The notes: a model not told the origin generated them from the letters alone. A stretch of 64,000 nucleotides of DNA from Diaporthe sp. PMI_573 (GCA_021399435.1 JAJTUP010000031.1:186001-250000), one strand, 5' to 3'; shown: positions 11,503 to 24,285, counted from the first letter of the stretch. Program-made: numbers and translations.

Positions 11503-11532
11503 GACGGTGGAGAGGGTGGCGACCAAGCTTAG

Positions 11533-13525
11533 TGGTGTGAGGCGGGTCAACTTCAGCCTGGGCGGGAAGACAAGAGTATCCCTGGAAGCCGTTCGGTCAT
11601 TACTGTTTTCTTCGTGGCAATCAAATTTGTCGCAAACGCTGTCTTTCTTTCATTACGGAAAGGGGTCTCTGGCCACAGAATGATTCCCGAGACCACCAAG
11701 CTTGAGTTGCCTGGCGCTCTGCGTACTTGAGCCAACATCGACACTGGAAAGCCATCCAATGATATAGTTATGAACAAGTTAAAAAAACTCATCCAATATA
11801 TGTGATAGCAGTCTCGCACTGGTAACTAAGTTTTGAAGGAAAGCAGAAGTTTGGGTTCTGGGCCAAGGTAGCTTCACAGAATTCTCCGAGCCAACCTGGG
11901 GCTGTGAGAATCTCCGCCTATAATTGACCCCTGGCGACGCCGACGCACTACCTCTGCCGGCGTGGCTGCAGAAGAGGACCCATCTCAACGCTCCACCGCT
12001 TAGGATTCCGTGGCCGCGCTACTCCCTTCTCTCTCCGCCCCGTAAGCTTCTTTAGAATCTATAATTATATCCTCCCCCACTCGCTTCTCGCCATCTTTCC
12101 CCGAATGCACGCGGGTCCTTCCGATCTTCCCGTTGCCAGATCTCTCCCGGAAGAGGACAGCTTCCCGGCAGGAACCACACGCTAGCGGCTCATATGATCA
12201 TGTACTCTTCCTGCACCGTCGCGTCTCAAAGGCTCACGGAGCCCCATGTTGCCGGAAGACGCTGACTCGAATATGTCTCCAACGCGGTATGCCAGCTTCG
12301 CCGTCTCCGCCCTCCTGCCTCCCTTGCGCATTGGCACATGAAACCAGCTTGCACGCGATAGCCGCACCACCTTCGAGTGCTACCACTGACGTGTGTTCTG
12401 GCTGGTCTACAATAGATCTCGATCCATAGTTCCTGTGTTTATGTCACAGTGCATATGCAAATGCCCCTGGCTCACCCTGAGGCTTGCAGCCTCGGGGGTT
12501 CAGCACCACCCGGTAGCTTCCTACCGCCGGCGTTGGAGTTTTGCAAGGCAGATTTTTCTTGATTTGTTTTTGAGCAAGTTGCTAGGTGATGAGTGTGATT
12601 CTCCTGCGTATCACAATACATTTCAGTTGATATCACAGGCGATCACTACTTTATTTGTCACAGAGGGGATGCATAATCGCCCTGAACTCACGGGCGGTAA
12701 GGCTGATACAGAGTACAATTTTAGCCCGTGGCGGCTGCGCTAAACATTCGTTTTCGGGCGCCTGCTCCCGAACTACGAGCTACGAGACCGAATCTGACGG
12801 CTGGGTGGGCGTGTGGGCACCTGTCAACTTCTCCCGGAAAAGTCTCCGAGCAAGGATGAAACTTAGAACACACTGGTCCAAAGTAGCAGTCGAGACCAAA
12901 GGTTCGACTCGCGTGCATTATTATGGCTTTTGGTCTCCTCTCATTGGCTTGAAACCGGATGGTACATAAATTGAGTTTGCGGGACGTCGATCATGGGTAT
13001 GCGCACTACTCGCTCCCGTATTCGGGTTGCCATGACTAACACCAGATTTCCTCTTCCTTTTCTCCGCCAGCCTGCATAGTGGCTAAAACAAGCCTTCACA
13101 CGTCCCTTAACCCACAATCGCGCTTCAGCCCGACATGGTTCACCGCGTGTATCTGGCGAAACAGACCTCTCAGCCCTAGCATAGCCATCGCCTGTTTCGC
13201 AATTGACGTAGGGAGAGTCTCCTAGCCCTCGAGCCGGTACACAGCCCGCTCACCCGGTCGCAGGGTTCCATAGAGTGATCAACATGGCCGTGAGATCTTG
13301 TTCAATAATAAAAGAGTCTAGATACCCAATGCCGAAGAGCTTGTATTTACCTTGTCCTTCCATCAACCGACATCAAGCCTTTCTCCTCAGATCAAATACG
13401 ACCTCGCGTCTTTAGATTTGTGAATGCCGGCCTGCCGTCCTTCCGAGAATCGTCAACTTAGTCCCTTGCCTTGGACCATCTAGCTCTGAGAGCCTTACCG
13501 TCGACCTCCCCGTACATCGTCCACC
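11533..13525. other. Intergenic region
   Basis: About 2 kb with no convincing gene. Frames are short and unbiased. The last 150 bases are the leader of the DUF7702 gene. Confidence 0.55.
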
Positions 13526-14551
13526 ATGTCTTCCGCCCACGACTTCCCCCCGCCGTCGTCGAACGTGATCAACCTCGCCTACGTCGAGATCGTCTTCTCG
13601 GGCATCTTCCTCCCCCTGGTTGGGTTTATCACATGGAAACATGGGAAGGCGGGCATGACTTGCTGGCAGATTTTTATCATGGCCTTTATCGCAAAGCTCA
13701 TCGCCAGCATATACCTAATTATCAAGAAAGACGACCCATACTTGCCGACCGCGGTTTCAACAATGACGGACTCCGCTGTGATCGCTACTACATCACTTGG
13801 TATAATCGGAATCATCTATGAGGCGTACGTTTTGACCTAGTCCAACACCCCAGAAAAGGGATCACACGCGCTCGATGATTCGTCACGGATCTCGAGACAT
13901 CAGGCACAAGACAAATAACTAACTTTCACCTTCGAAAATAGCAACATAATCCTCCCCCAACAGCCCAAGAAATGGACCGAAAAGATAATCCTCGGCGTAA
14001 CCCACCTCGCGAACACAGGCGGCATAGCAGTAGCGACATACGGCGGCGCCCCCAGCGCGACAGGAAAGGGAGGCGTGGCGAACCAGGAGCTCAGCCGCAT
14101 CGGCAACCTGATGATGCTCTTCGTGCTCTTCACGGTGTGCGGATGGATGTGGCCGACCTACAAGAAGATCAACCGCTACGCGCGAGGGAACCACCCCAAC
14201 GCCCGGCCCGCCATGTTCCTGTTCTGGGGCGGCGTGGCCGCCATGCCCATCTGGCTGGGCCGCCTGTCGTACATGTGCATCTACGCGTTCAACCGGCAGA
14301 ACATCTCGCTCGACCCGGTCATGGGCACCTTCGCCGTCAAGATGCTGCTCTTCGGCACGCTGTGGGGCGCCGCGTCCGCGCTCACCGCCGGCGGGTGGTT
14401 CTCACAGGCCGCGAGGCCTGCGGATGGGTTCCTCAAGGCCAAGGAGGGAGGCCAGTTCATGGTCGCCGATGATGAGGTGGCGCTGAGCCGGCAGGGTTCT
14501 GGGCCGGAGGACATGGAGATGTATGGGCATCTTGCGACGCCGAAGCGTTAA
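13526..14551 (+). CDS. DUF7702-type multi-span fungal membrane protein
   Basis: Two exons (13526-13824 and 13942-14551, intron 117 bases, phase 2) give 302 residues from an ATG with CCACC before it. The sequence has about seven hydrophobic segments: VINLAYVEIVFSGIFLPLVGF, CWQIFIMAFIAKLIASIYLI, the TDSAVIATTSLGIIGIIYEA region, a KKWTEKIILGVTHLANTGGI stretch, LMMLFVLFTVCGWMWPTY, AMFLFWGGVAAMPIWLGRLSY and MLLFGTLWGAASALTAGGWF. The acidic C-terminus is cytosolic if the topology follows the family. These marks fit the uncharacterised DUF7702 family common in Sordariomycetes and distantly like RTA1-type seven-span proteins. The function is unknown. The nearest gene downstream is convergent and unrelated. 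Confidence 0.82.
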
Positions 14552-14866
14552 GGAATTTGTATATTGGCTGATTAGTCCGGTTAGGTATGCTCGAGGACGG
14601 TGATGGGTTTCTTTTATGGCGAGCAAGGTGTTATAGACTGGCGTTCCTGGAAGAGGCGGGCAAGGAGCAGGCTCCAGGGGGACAACACGGGGACGGCCAT
14701 GCTGGCTTGGTACGGTAGCCATGAATCTCGTGTAATGAAAGCTCAATTTACAAACGCGCCTCACTTCCTTGGGTCTCCTCCAGTAACAGTACAACGCCGC
14801 AGAACTAAATGTTGACATCCATCGTTTGACAAGTTACACTTGGTGAGATTTCATCCCTCAGGAATT
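14552..14866. other. Convergent intergenic region
   Basis: This 315-base gap holds the 3' flanks of two convergent genes. Nothing else is seen. Confidence 0.55.
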
Positions 14867-15966
14867 TCACTGCGATGAGTATCCTCCATCAACCACCAAA
14901 GCGGCGCCCTGCATGTAACTGCTCATAGGTGAGGCGAGGAAGACGATGGCGTCCGTCACCTCCTCGATCATACCCAACCGCTTGAGCGCAGTCCTTTCAA
15001 GATCTCGGTCTAGGTACGAATCAGGGGGGACTTCCGCGGTTTTTAGCATGGGCGTTTCGACATATCTATCAAATCAATGGTATTAATGAAATGATCAATA
15101 GTGTTTCTCGTTTCATTTCAGCTCAAGTCTGGACTCACCCAGGGCAAACGGCGTTTACGCGAATGTTCATATGCCCGTAGCTGTTCGCATCCGCTCTTGT
15201 AAGTCCAATGACGCCTATATTTTCTCAGTCAATGCCACGGCACCAGAAAGCGGGGCTTCCACGAGCCAGGGGAGAACTGGGTCTCACCATGCTTGGAGGC
15301 GACGTATGGAGTTGCTGGCAAATGCGGGCCTGTCGCCTTGAGGCCATAAAGCGAAGCGACATTGATTATTCTTCCTCGCCCCTCGCGTACGCCCAGATCT
15401 CTAAAGAACTAGGTCAACCCTCGCTCAGGTGGTACTCGGTCGGATGGAAAGGAGGGACATGGCTCACTCTTGGTCAACCATCGCGGCGAGCTCCTCCTTT
15501 TGGCACCTCCAGACCCCAAAGAGGTCGACATCCGCAACCTGGGTCCACTCAGCATCCGACATCTCATGAGTCCTCTTTCCGACGCCCGCGACCCCCGCGT
15601 TGTTCACCGCGATGTCGAGACGGCCGAACCTCTTCGCAATCTCAGCAAGTCCCTCCCGCACCTGCTCAGAGTGCCGCACGTCGAGCTGTAGCTCCATGAC
15701 CTTGGCGCCGGGGCTTTGGGCTTGGATGATCTCCTTGGTCTTCTTCAGGCCGTGCACATCGATATCGGCTATTGCCAGGCGGGAGACCCCGTGCTGAGCG
15801 AATGCTGATGCCGTGGCTCGACCGATCCCTGGAATTCCTGCGTCAGCCGATAACGTGACGGTTTTGACTTCGCGACTTGCACGAGTCCGCGGAGGCACTC
15901 CCGTCCCGCATGCTTACCCTTCGCAGCCCCGGTTATGAAAGCAGTGCCGCGCAGTAGCGGAGTCAT
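14867..15966 (-). CDS. Classical short-chain dehydrogenase/reductase (SDR)
   Basis: Five exons, complement of 15918-15966, 15468-15828, 15288-15400, 15139-15214 and 14867-15065, give 265 residues, the usual size of a classical SDR. The cofactor motif TGAAKGIG (about 12-19) spans intron 1. It is restored only if the acceptor ending at 15829 is used rather than a nearby CAG at 15838, which would add three residues. Further marks are LDVRHSEQV (acidic site after beta-3), NNAG at 92-95, INVAS with the likely catalytic Ser near 153, YVASK with Tyr169 and Lys173, and the C-terminal [20 protein letters not shown]. It should be a soluble NAD(P)-dependent alcohol or ketone oxidoreductase. The substrate is unknown. 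The number of introns is high for such a short gene, but all are in frame. Confidence 0.92.
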
Positions 15967-18640
15967 CTTCAGTGAATTAGTGGTAGGAGAGCTGAAATCG
16001 TAATGGGATATGGGCTCTAACTACCTTGATTAGGGAACTGTTGATATGTCTTATGGGAGTGCTTGGATGGCTGCGGCCTCGGCTCTTTGATTCCTTTATA
16101 CAATAAGCCGGAGCGGGGACTTTAGCGACGCCATGAGATTCCCCTAGGGCAGGCGAGGTAGCACGCGTACTAAGGTGAATTGGCGTTAGACCTTGGGCGA
16201 TCTGGAGGGGGCTCAAAGTCTGTCTGCTTTGGTCTGGTCTGTCTTGGTAGGAGTCCCGCTTCAGACCCCGTTGGCTGAGAAGCGACAAAGCAACTCTACC
16301 GCTGACTCGCCAAGAATCGAGGAGAGATTGTCATCTGAGGATGCTGTAGAAAGCAATCCCACTTGCTTGCTAATACTTACAATACCGTCAAATGAGTGCA
16401 ATGCGTGCAATCCGCCGACGGTTCCGAGACGAAATTGCCTCATTAACTTAATGATCAAACGCAGCCGAGTGCAGACACTCTTTGGACCTTTGGACCTTTG
16501 ACACTTCGGCAGGAGGTATCAAAGGAGCGATATGGGTTTGAATTGATGCTGAGAGCCAGTGCCTCCGTGGACGTGCATCACCTGGAATAAGCGCTGACCA
16601 GTCCGAATCATCCTCAAAACCGAGCAGCATAATACTTTCGCATACGAAATAAGCAAGCTCGAGTCCGAGTGCGCTATCGAAAAGCATGAGTCCTGGCAAC
16701 GGGCAACGCAGGATGTTGCCAGTTCTACAATTGGAGCTCCTGGGCCTGGAAGATTCCAATCGAGATGCGACTGCCTCTGAGGCCCGGGTGCAAGTTACTT
16801 CGGTCTTCTTGACTGCCCATCGCTTGCTTGAGCATTAGAGTACGTCACCTTGGTTGGATAGGGACCATTGCATAGTGCCATGCTCATACGGTCGTCTGAA
16901 ATAGAGCTCTTGATTGCTGAAGTAGGACTTTTTCAACGGCTATGGGCTGGCGAGTACCCGCCGCGAAGTCTCTGCCTGCGTTGCCGAGGACTGAAACGAT
17001 GGCCTCTTCGAGTCGGCCAAAATCAAGCACCTGAGGTCCTCGGGTGTCCTATACCGTGTGTGACCTTGAACAGTTTTCAAGAGGCACTGGGATACTGCAT
17101 AAACAACATTAAAGCCGTATTTAATATCGAGGACGTGCTCTTGGATAGCCGGTTCCTGCTCAGGAAGGTATCATGGTGATGTTTCCTGGCCCCGGTACAG
17201 CACCCTCTGCTTCGGACCAGAGGCACTCTGTAAACGTCATGCTGGCGCCTCATTTAATTACTCGGGATGGAACCAACCCAGAAGTAACATGTGAGGTACT
17301 GATTTTTGCTTCCATGTTGTAAACAACGGTTCGCTTCCCGTGGCAACAGATATCGGCCAGGCTGGATCAACTCGTATATGCATGACTTGTACACAACATA
17401 TGGAAGACAACCGCAACCGTAGAAATGCACTGTGTATTCTAGCTACTAGATCCTCGTCATATTTACATGAAAGAATGGTCCAGGCCATGAGTAATCGAGC
17501 CTGAGCTCTCAATGTGACCCGTCACTTTTGAATCCCCTCGGGCTCCGTTGTCCGTCTACCTAATTGGGATCATCGCATGAGGCCACAACATCAATACGGC
17601 AAATATCAAACCCCACCCCTCCTCCTGCGACAGACTATTCAGGACTTGTGCAGCATTGCATTGCTTTCCCATTTGAGTAAGTTCGATAGGCAGTGTAACA
17701 GGTATGCACTGCAATGCGAGGGTCTCCGTTATTGGGGGGTACACCTATTTGTACTGAGTGGCACGGCACATCTAAGCAGGCCCAGCGACATCAAGAGGAT
17801 CAATTTGAGACTTGAGAGGGGGGACCGAAGCCAGCGAAGGCATCATGGCGTTGAATGGTTTACGTGGATGTAAGTGGTTTCGTTCTCAATCCGTGTACGT
17901 ACGCATCTTAAGCAGTATGTAGGCGATCTCTTCATACAGTGGTAAACGCTTGCACATATGGATGTAATACCTGTTCGTCAAACAAACTTAGATATAGGCT
18001 GCTTATCACGATGGTCACCTATTGCTTTATACTCGTCCATTGAAGTTTTGGCCCACAGCGGGCGGTTAATTGCTTCTGATCATAGCAGTCATCTAAAGTC
18101 CAGTAATTCAACGTGTATGATCTATATCTGCAAAATGATCCTCTTGCCATTTTATGGTGAAAAGGCTCAACATCTATGCAGAGAACACAAATGTGTATAG
18201 GTAGTGACTGGGAGGTAAACGACAACTTGAATATTAGACCTTCAACTGCACGTGTGATACCAGCCCTGGGCCCAACAACAGAACAGAACAACGAGACCAA
18301 TAATAAACACTCAAACTTGCTCACAGAACCCCCAAGCTGGGTTGAGGCAATACGATAAGAGATTATTGGTTCGTCCCGGAAGGAATCGACCAAGCGCGGC
18401 ACGCCAGTGGCTCGGCGGAAACATTTCGGCCACTTTCTCACCCAGCCGTCGCGATCCTTCAGCCGCCAACACTACGCAAATGACCACCAACAACTTGCAA
18501 AATGTCGCCGAGCGTGGCTGATTTCGAATCAGATATGACCATAAAGGTCCTCAAACAACAACTTTTTCCATCGCGCTCACCAATATATAAGACAACCCAA
18601 GAGCTCCCCAGAAGCACTCACTCACTCACCCACAACATCA
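15967..18640. other. Intergenic region with TATA-containing promoter at its right end
   Basis: About 2.7 kb, mostly moderate in GC with short chance frames. No gene-like translation was found on either strand. Confidence 0.55.
18584..18590 (+). promoter_or_regulatory. TATA box of the methyltransferase gene
   Basis: TATATAA lies about 50 bases before the ATG at 18641 in an otherwise non-repetitive promoter, followed by a C/A-rich leader. The position suggests a very short leader for the longer protein form. Confidence 0.5.
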
Positions 18641-19826
18641 ATGCTACGTATTATCCGACCACATCTCACACAAAACCTACAAGTCCTACACAAACCACCC
18701 AAAACCCCCACTACCAGGACAATAAAGACCATCAATATGTCCACAACAAACCCAACAAAGCCCCCCTCAAAGGCCCCCTCCGGCGCAAGTGCAATGCAAG
18801 CAATCCTAGAAAGCAGCCAAGGCGAAGACTGGCAGGCCTTCCTAGTCGAGACGATGCGGTCCATCTCGGCGCCCCTCGCAAAAAAGATGCTCTCCCAGGC
18901 CGGCCTGACCCGGGACACCACCACCGATCCGTACCGGCTGCTCGAGCAAGGGTGCGGGATGGGTGTCGTCGCGCCGCTGCTGCACGAGACCATGCGCAAG
19001 GAGGTGCAGGAGAGGAGCAGCGTGGTGTGCGCGGACTTTTCGGGGCCGCTGGTCGAGGCTGTCAAGGGGAGGATCGCCAATGAAGGGTGGGTGAACTGCG
19101 AGGCGAGGGTTGTTGATGCTACGGTAAGTGCTCTGATACTGTTGCATGCCTTGCGGGCGGGAAGAGTTGGTGGGTGAGTGAGTTATTAAAGCTGACACAG
19201 TGAACATAGAACTCTGGTCTCCCTTCTGAGAGCTTTACGCACGTGGTCGGCAACATAGTATACCATACTATCCCGAACTCCTTGGCCGCAATCAAAGGTA
19301 CTATTCAATTCCATTCCCATGTTCTCTTTGCATATCGCTGACTTGATCGAATCTAGACAGTATCAGACTCCTTCAACCGGGCGGGACTTTCGCCCTCACA
19401 ACTTGGCACAGCCAAAACGGCGCCTGGGTCTGCGATATCCGCGAGGCCTTCGACTCCCTCCCATCAAGGCTCCTTCCTCCAGATTACAAATTCCACATGC
19501 CAATGACCTTATCAGACGATGGCCACTGGGATAACGTCGACTGGGTTCGTGGGGCGCTCACTGAGCAAGGTCTCGTAGATGTTCAGGTTGATGTGATGGC
19601 ACACTTGACTCCTATCAAAAGCCCTGAGCATTTCATGAAACAGAACGCAACTATGATCGAGTTCTGTGGAAAATTGACATTGGGCCTGGATTTGGCGACT
19701 GATAGGGACAAAGTCGCGGAGATCAAGGAGTTGGTCAAGAAGCATCTGGTGGAGAAGTACGGGAAGGATGGAAAATGGACCTTGACTTGGGTGTCTATCA
19801 TTGCCAGCGGGAGGAAGCCATCTTGA
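18641..19826 (+). CDS. Class I SAM-dependent methyltransferase
   Basis: Three exons (18641-19123, 19210-19297 and 19357-19826) give 346 residues. Motif I is LLEQGCGMGVV (about 100-110); a further acidic stretch SVVCADFSGPLVE follows, then VVDAT, the HVVGNIVYHTI region and LLQPGGTFALTTWHSQNGAW, the usual order of motifs I to VI in the Rossmann methyltransferase fold. The C-terminal 140 residues give a substrate cap and end in WVSIIASGRKPS. The first 32 residues are rich in Arg, Lys and Thr and lack acidic residues, like a mitochondrial presequence. A second ATG at 18737 would start a form without them. The family resembles fungal secondary-metabolite and unassigned methyltransferases. The methyl acceptor is unknown, and no biosynthetic core gene is adjacent. 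Confidence 0.87.
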
Positions 19827-22800
19827 CAGCTATGCAGAAGGATAAAATTGTGAAGGGTAGGGAGGGCATCCCCGGTAACGATGAGAAGAACCGGCGTGGA
19901 GCCGTCGTAAGACCGCAATACAAGGATTAGGAGACCGGGAGACCGGGCGAAGCCGAACTTGTCTTCACGTGCGCGCGAGACCGGCCGACTTGGATGTGAG
20001 CACGGTGATGTGAAAGGCAAAGATCTGCTCCGGTCTGCAACTAGAACTCCAAACATGGCGCAAAGCTTCGCCCGGAACAAGAAGAGGCAAGGCGGCGCTT
20101 GGCCACAAACAGCACGAGGTGGTGGTGTGGAGATGCACCCCTCCATGGGCAACAGCCGGCCGCAAAGGGCGATCGATATGCGTGTTGCATACTCGAGTCC
20201 CGTATCAGAATGCTACCGGGGCTGCATGACGACTGCATCTGACAGGTCTATTCTCAACGAGACAGGCAAGTCTGCAGTCCACACCGTTGCAGAGCGGGGA
20301 GCTTATGATCCAGGCGGGACCTGATAGGGTGGAGGGGTACATCGTACGCCGACGGCCTCAACGTCGTGTCGGACAGATAACTCCTGCCTTGCAGGTGTAC
20401 TGTACTGTGTACGGTGTATATACTTTTTTTTACCCACGTTTCTGCAAGAGCAGATCTGCAATGCAAGTCAGGATGGACGATCGGAGCAGAGGTGCGTGTC
20501 GACAGGACGCAGGTTCTCGACGAACGGGCCGCGGCTGCGGAGAGACATCCGCACCAGAGGCAGAGTGGGGCACTCCTGTTCTCCGAAGCAGAGTCGGCGT
20601 TGGGATGAAGGCGGCCCATGTTTCAAGAGGAAGCTATCGACCTGTCGGAAGCCAAGTCATTTTCCGATATTGAAACCATGCGCTGCTTGTTGCCGGGTAG
20701 TCGACGTCGGTGACGCCGTGAAGCGCAACGGACGATCAGGATCATGTGCAGTGCTCAGATATGCTCAGATTGGGCCGTCGAGCAGCAGAGGCTGGAGTGT
20801 GATAGGCAGGGAAGCTCGTGAAGCTTGTCGAGCTGTCGACACCGCAGTCGCTCTTGAGAACACGCGACGGCGTTTCGCGACGTCGTCGAGACAGCCTGAC
20901 TTTGCTGCAAGCTCCTTTCTAGTGCATGTCAGCTTCGCATCGCATCGCATCGCCACGCGACACAGCACAACAGAGCGAGAACCGTGCCAACGGCAGATTA
21001 CCACAGACGGGCAGACTAGCGACAACGAGTGCAACGATTGAGGGTTAGGCCCATTATTCGCAGAGGGTCTTGGCCTCGATCGAGATCAGGATCGTCTCGC
21101 AATCTTCTAGATTGATTCTAGAAGCAGAGAAGCATGCAGGTCCAACAGGCAGACAAGGGCGAGCAAGATAGTGAGCTGCAAAGAAGCGACGGGCTGCATT
21201 TGTCATTGGGCCGGGGACGGCTTCTCTTTCGTGAGCTTTACCCAACAAGAGGTCGGGCGGGCATGGTTTGAATCCTTCAGGTGCTCCTGAGCCGATGAAA
21301 ACGGGCTCGATGGAAAGGGGCCAAGGTGAGGGGGAGGTGTGGAGGGGAGGTCCCTTGTCTGGTGGGCGGGATCGAGGCTGGATTGAGGATAGCGCGGACG
21401 AGCAGAGGATTTTGAAACGACGGGGACCTGGAAGAGGCAGGAGCAGCAGGTAACGGGCAGGGAAAGCGCACCCATAGGCAATCCACACCTCAATGCCATC
21501 ACGCAAGAGTCCATATATTCCATATCAAAGGACTGAAGGGCAGAAGAGGAGAGGGGTACGGCGAGATGGAGATAGATGGAATGACAGAATGATTGACGCG
21601 GATACGACACGGGCCAGAGACTTGTGCTAGACACGTGGCGGGTTAATAAAAGGAGAAGGCTAATTGTGAGGTCATCCTTGGAGCGTGTGTTGCTGCTATC
21701 AGCAGTCAGGGTACATGGAGTTGGTACGTGGATTTTCAATATATTAGATGGTCTAGTGCCTGTGGTTCAGACTGGCAGACTGGTCTGGCCCAACGGCATG
21801 TTGAATTCTGTGTATGTGTTGCGTGTCCGGCATTGATTCATCCATTCCTCCATCGGATCGAGATAACAGTACAGTACGGCTACAGCACAGGGAGGGCCGT
21901 GGAATAATAATAAGACATGCGTGCTTCCCGTTGGCGGCATCATCGACTCTCGGGCCGGCCTTTCAACAGCTCCGTCCCCATTGTCTTTGATCAGCCATGC
22001 AGCAATGCCATGGCTCCGTGGCTCCATGGGGCCCATGAGGCTGACAATTCCGAGTGCACCACTTGGTCTGCGCTGACTTAACATTTGTCAGGCACTGGGA
22101 GAAACCCTGAGTTGTCACTGCAGTCTGCAATGGACCCTTGGGCTGTTATCGCATGTGTCTGCCCGTTCTGCCGTTCTATGCATGCATACTGCATACTGTC
22201 ATCATGCCCGTGGCCTCGCCCCATCCAAGGGTGTCCACTTGGTCAACCGGGACAGGGCAGTTTCTTGTCTTGCTAGATCCCAGCCGGGGAGTTCTTTCAG
22301 ACCGTTCCGCCCAGCTGGGTGCGTGCTGGGTGCGTGCTTGTACCGTGTGCCTTTCGCTTCAACAGACGCAACGCAACGTACAATGCGTGTGTAGAGACAC
22401 ATACTGTGTATCTCCGTGTGTGCGGGCTGACTGTGTGTAGGGTAACCATGGAACGGCAACGGTAGAACGGGAGGGGTGGGGTAGCCCCTTAACAGGATGC
22501 AGCAGCCGCCAGTATGGGCAGCTGATACATGACACTTCCTTGTCGTCCCGCCTGATTCGACACAGGAGCAACCCTGTTTGCCGCTCAACGACTCGCGCGA
22601 CGCACCTTCCCCTTCCCAAAATCCCCATGTGCCATGCCATGCTGGGGCCGTCTGGGTTCTGTGTGAATGCCCAATAACCCAATGCCCAATGCCCATTGCC
22701 GTTCGGGTCGTTCATGCCTTCCTTCCCGCACCTGCTTGCTGCTCCCACCGTGCCCGCCCACACTGCAGAGAGAGAGAGAGAGAGGCAAGAGGGAGGGGTG

Positions 22801-24285
22801 TGTGTATGTGTGTGTGTGTGTGTGTGTGTGCTGCCGCCAACAAAAGCCACAGCATTACACTACTGTCTCCCCAACATCTGACAGCCGCTGTGATTCTCCT
22901 CATCCGTAGATTGCATTGCAAAGTAGTGTACCCGTTAGAGACAGAGCACAGTGCAGCCACAACCCCTGCCCCCTGCCTGCCCCCTGCACCTGCCCGCTCC
23001 AAATCGAAGCAGCCAAAAAGCCAAGACAAGGCAGGCAAAGGCTGGGCAACGGCAAGGAAGGAAAAGGAAGGAACTCACTCTCCTTTTTCCTCCAAATTCC
23101 CCCTCCGTCAGTGTCCGTCCGACTCGCATTCGCCGTTTGACCACCCACGAGGCAAGACAAGTCGCCGCCAGCTGAACCGAGCGGGTCTCTCTCGATTGAT
23201 CGTCGTCCATCAATTCGATCTGGCATCGACAGCAACAACACCGTCGCCACAGACAGACAGACAGTGTCTTCTAAGCCTGCACTCACTGTCCTGTCCTGTC
23301 CTGTCGCCCATCACCCACACCCACTGCCCAGAACGGCCATTCCCACGACGGCCTGTTTCAAGTCGACTCAACACCCCCAAAACCGCGCCCCTCGAAACGT
23401 CCACTTCTCACCTCAGACAGCGAGCAACAGACAAGAGAAGGCAAAAACCATACGACCACCTCTTTGCCCTTCGCATCACGACGACAGGCACGATTCAAGC
23501 CATTCATTTGGACCATCGCCATTCCGCCTCCGCCAGTAGTCGCCCTTTCGCCGAGGCGACACGCGCGCACACGCACACAACAGTCTATCGGCTCCCACTT
23601 CCCACCCCCACCCTTTCTCCCTCACCGGCACATACTGGAGACGGCTCCACACCTGAGACGGAGGGACGGATCCTGGGTTCATTCATGGGCCCTTGAAAGA
23701 GACGCAACCCACAGAGGACAGGAACAATACATTCTCGCTTTCACACTCCACGGCGGCCCCATATCGGGTCACATTTCATCCTCTCGCCACCTTCGGTCGG
23801 GCATTCGCATTCACCTGCTTACTGCCTCCGTCGCTGCATCAACCTCGGCCGCCAGCGCATCGACCACACAGCACTGACCGCACGCCAGACACCACTGATT
23901 ACGAGACCCCAGAGTCACTCACATCTAGTCTGGTCTGGCCTCGGTGAAGTCATTTTTCACAAACTCGCCCGGCCTCGCCTACGGCCTGCCAACTGAGTCA
24001 GCTTGGACCCCGCGTCCTGCTAGCCATCGCTCGCGCGGATTCCTCTCCTGTCTGCATTCTTCGACTGCATCCCTTTTCTTCGTCATCAACGAACGGCTTC
24101 TGGCCCCTCACTCCTGCCGGAGCCGAGACAAAACCACCTCAGTCATCAACCGACCCCTCCTCGCCCCCTTTCATCCTCCTCGACCCTTCGCTTGCGGGCT
24201 TCGCTGTCCCAAGTCGCAGGCCCAGGAGCACCCTCCCCCAGTCGACCACACCACACACGCAGTCACGTTCATGGAGTAGGTTGTA
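19827..24285. other. Long intergenic region and CDC24 leader
   Basis: The first 2.5 kb holds no gene-like translation; the longer frames lack motifs and codon bias. From about 22900 the + strand becomes strongly C-rich and G-poor up to the CDC24 start, as expected for a long fungal promoter and 5' leader. Confidence 0.55.
22767..22831. repeat. GA and TG microsatellites
   Basis: A (GA)n tract at about 22767-22784 is followed by a (TG)n tract at about 22798-22831, interrupted by one TATG. Both lie about 1.5 kb upstream of the CDC24 start. Confidence 0.9.

Noticed and set aside
15829..15838. Use of the earlier CAG acceptor in the SDR gene
   Set aside because: It would insert residues into the cofactor motif. 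The acceptor nine bases later restores TGAAKGIG exactly.
20496..21739. Two frames of about 180 codons on opposite strands
   Set aside because: Neither has a recognisable motif or codon bias. They arise from GC-rich sequence with few stops.
22578..23696. A 372-codon + strand frame upstream of CDC24
   Set aside because: It runs through GA and TG microsatellites, has no motif and no good ATG, and lies in a C-rich leader where stops are rare by composition.
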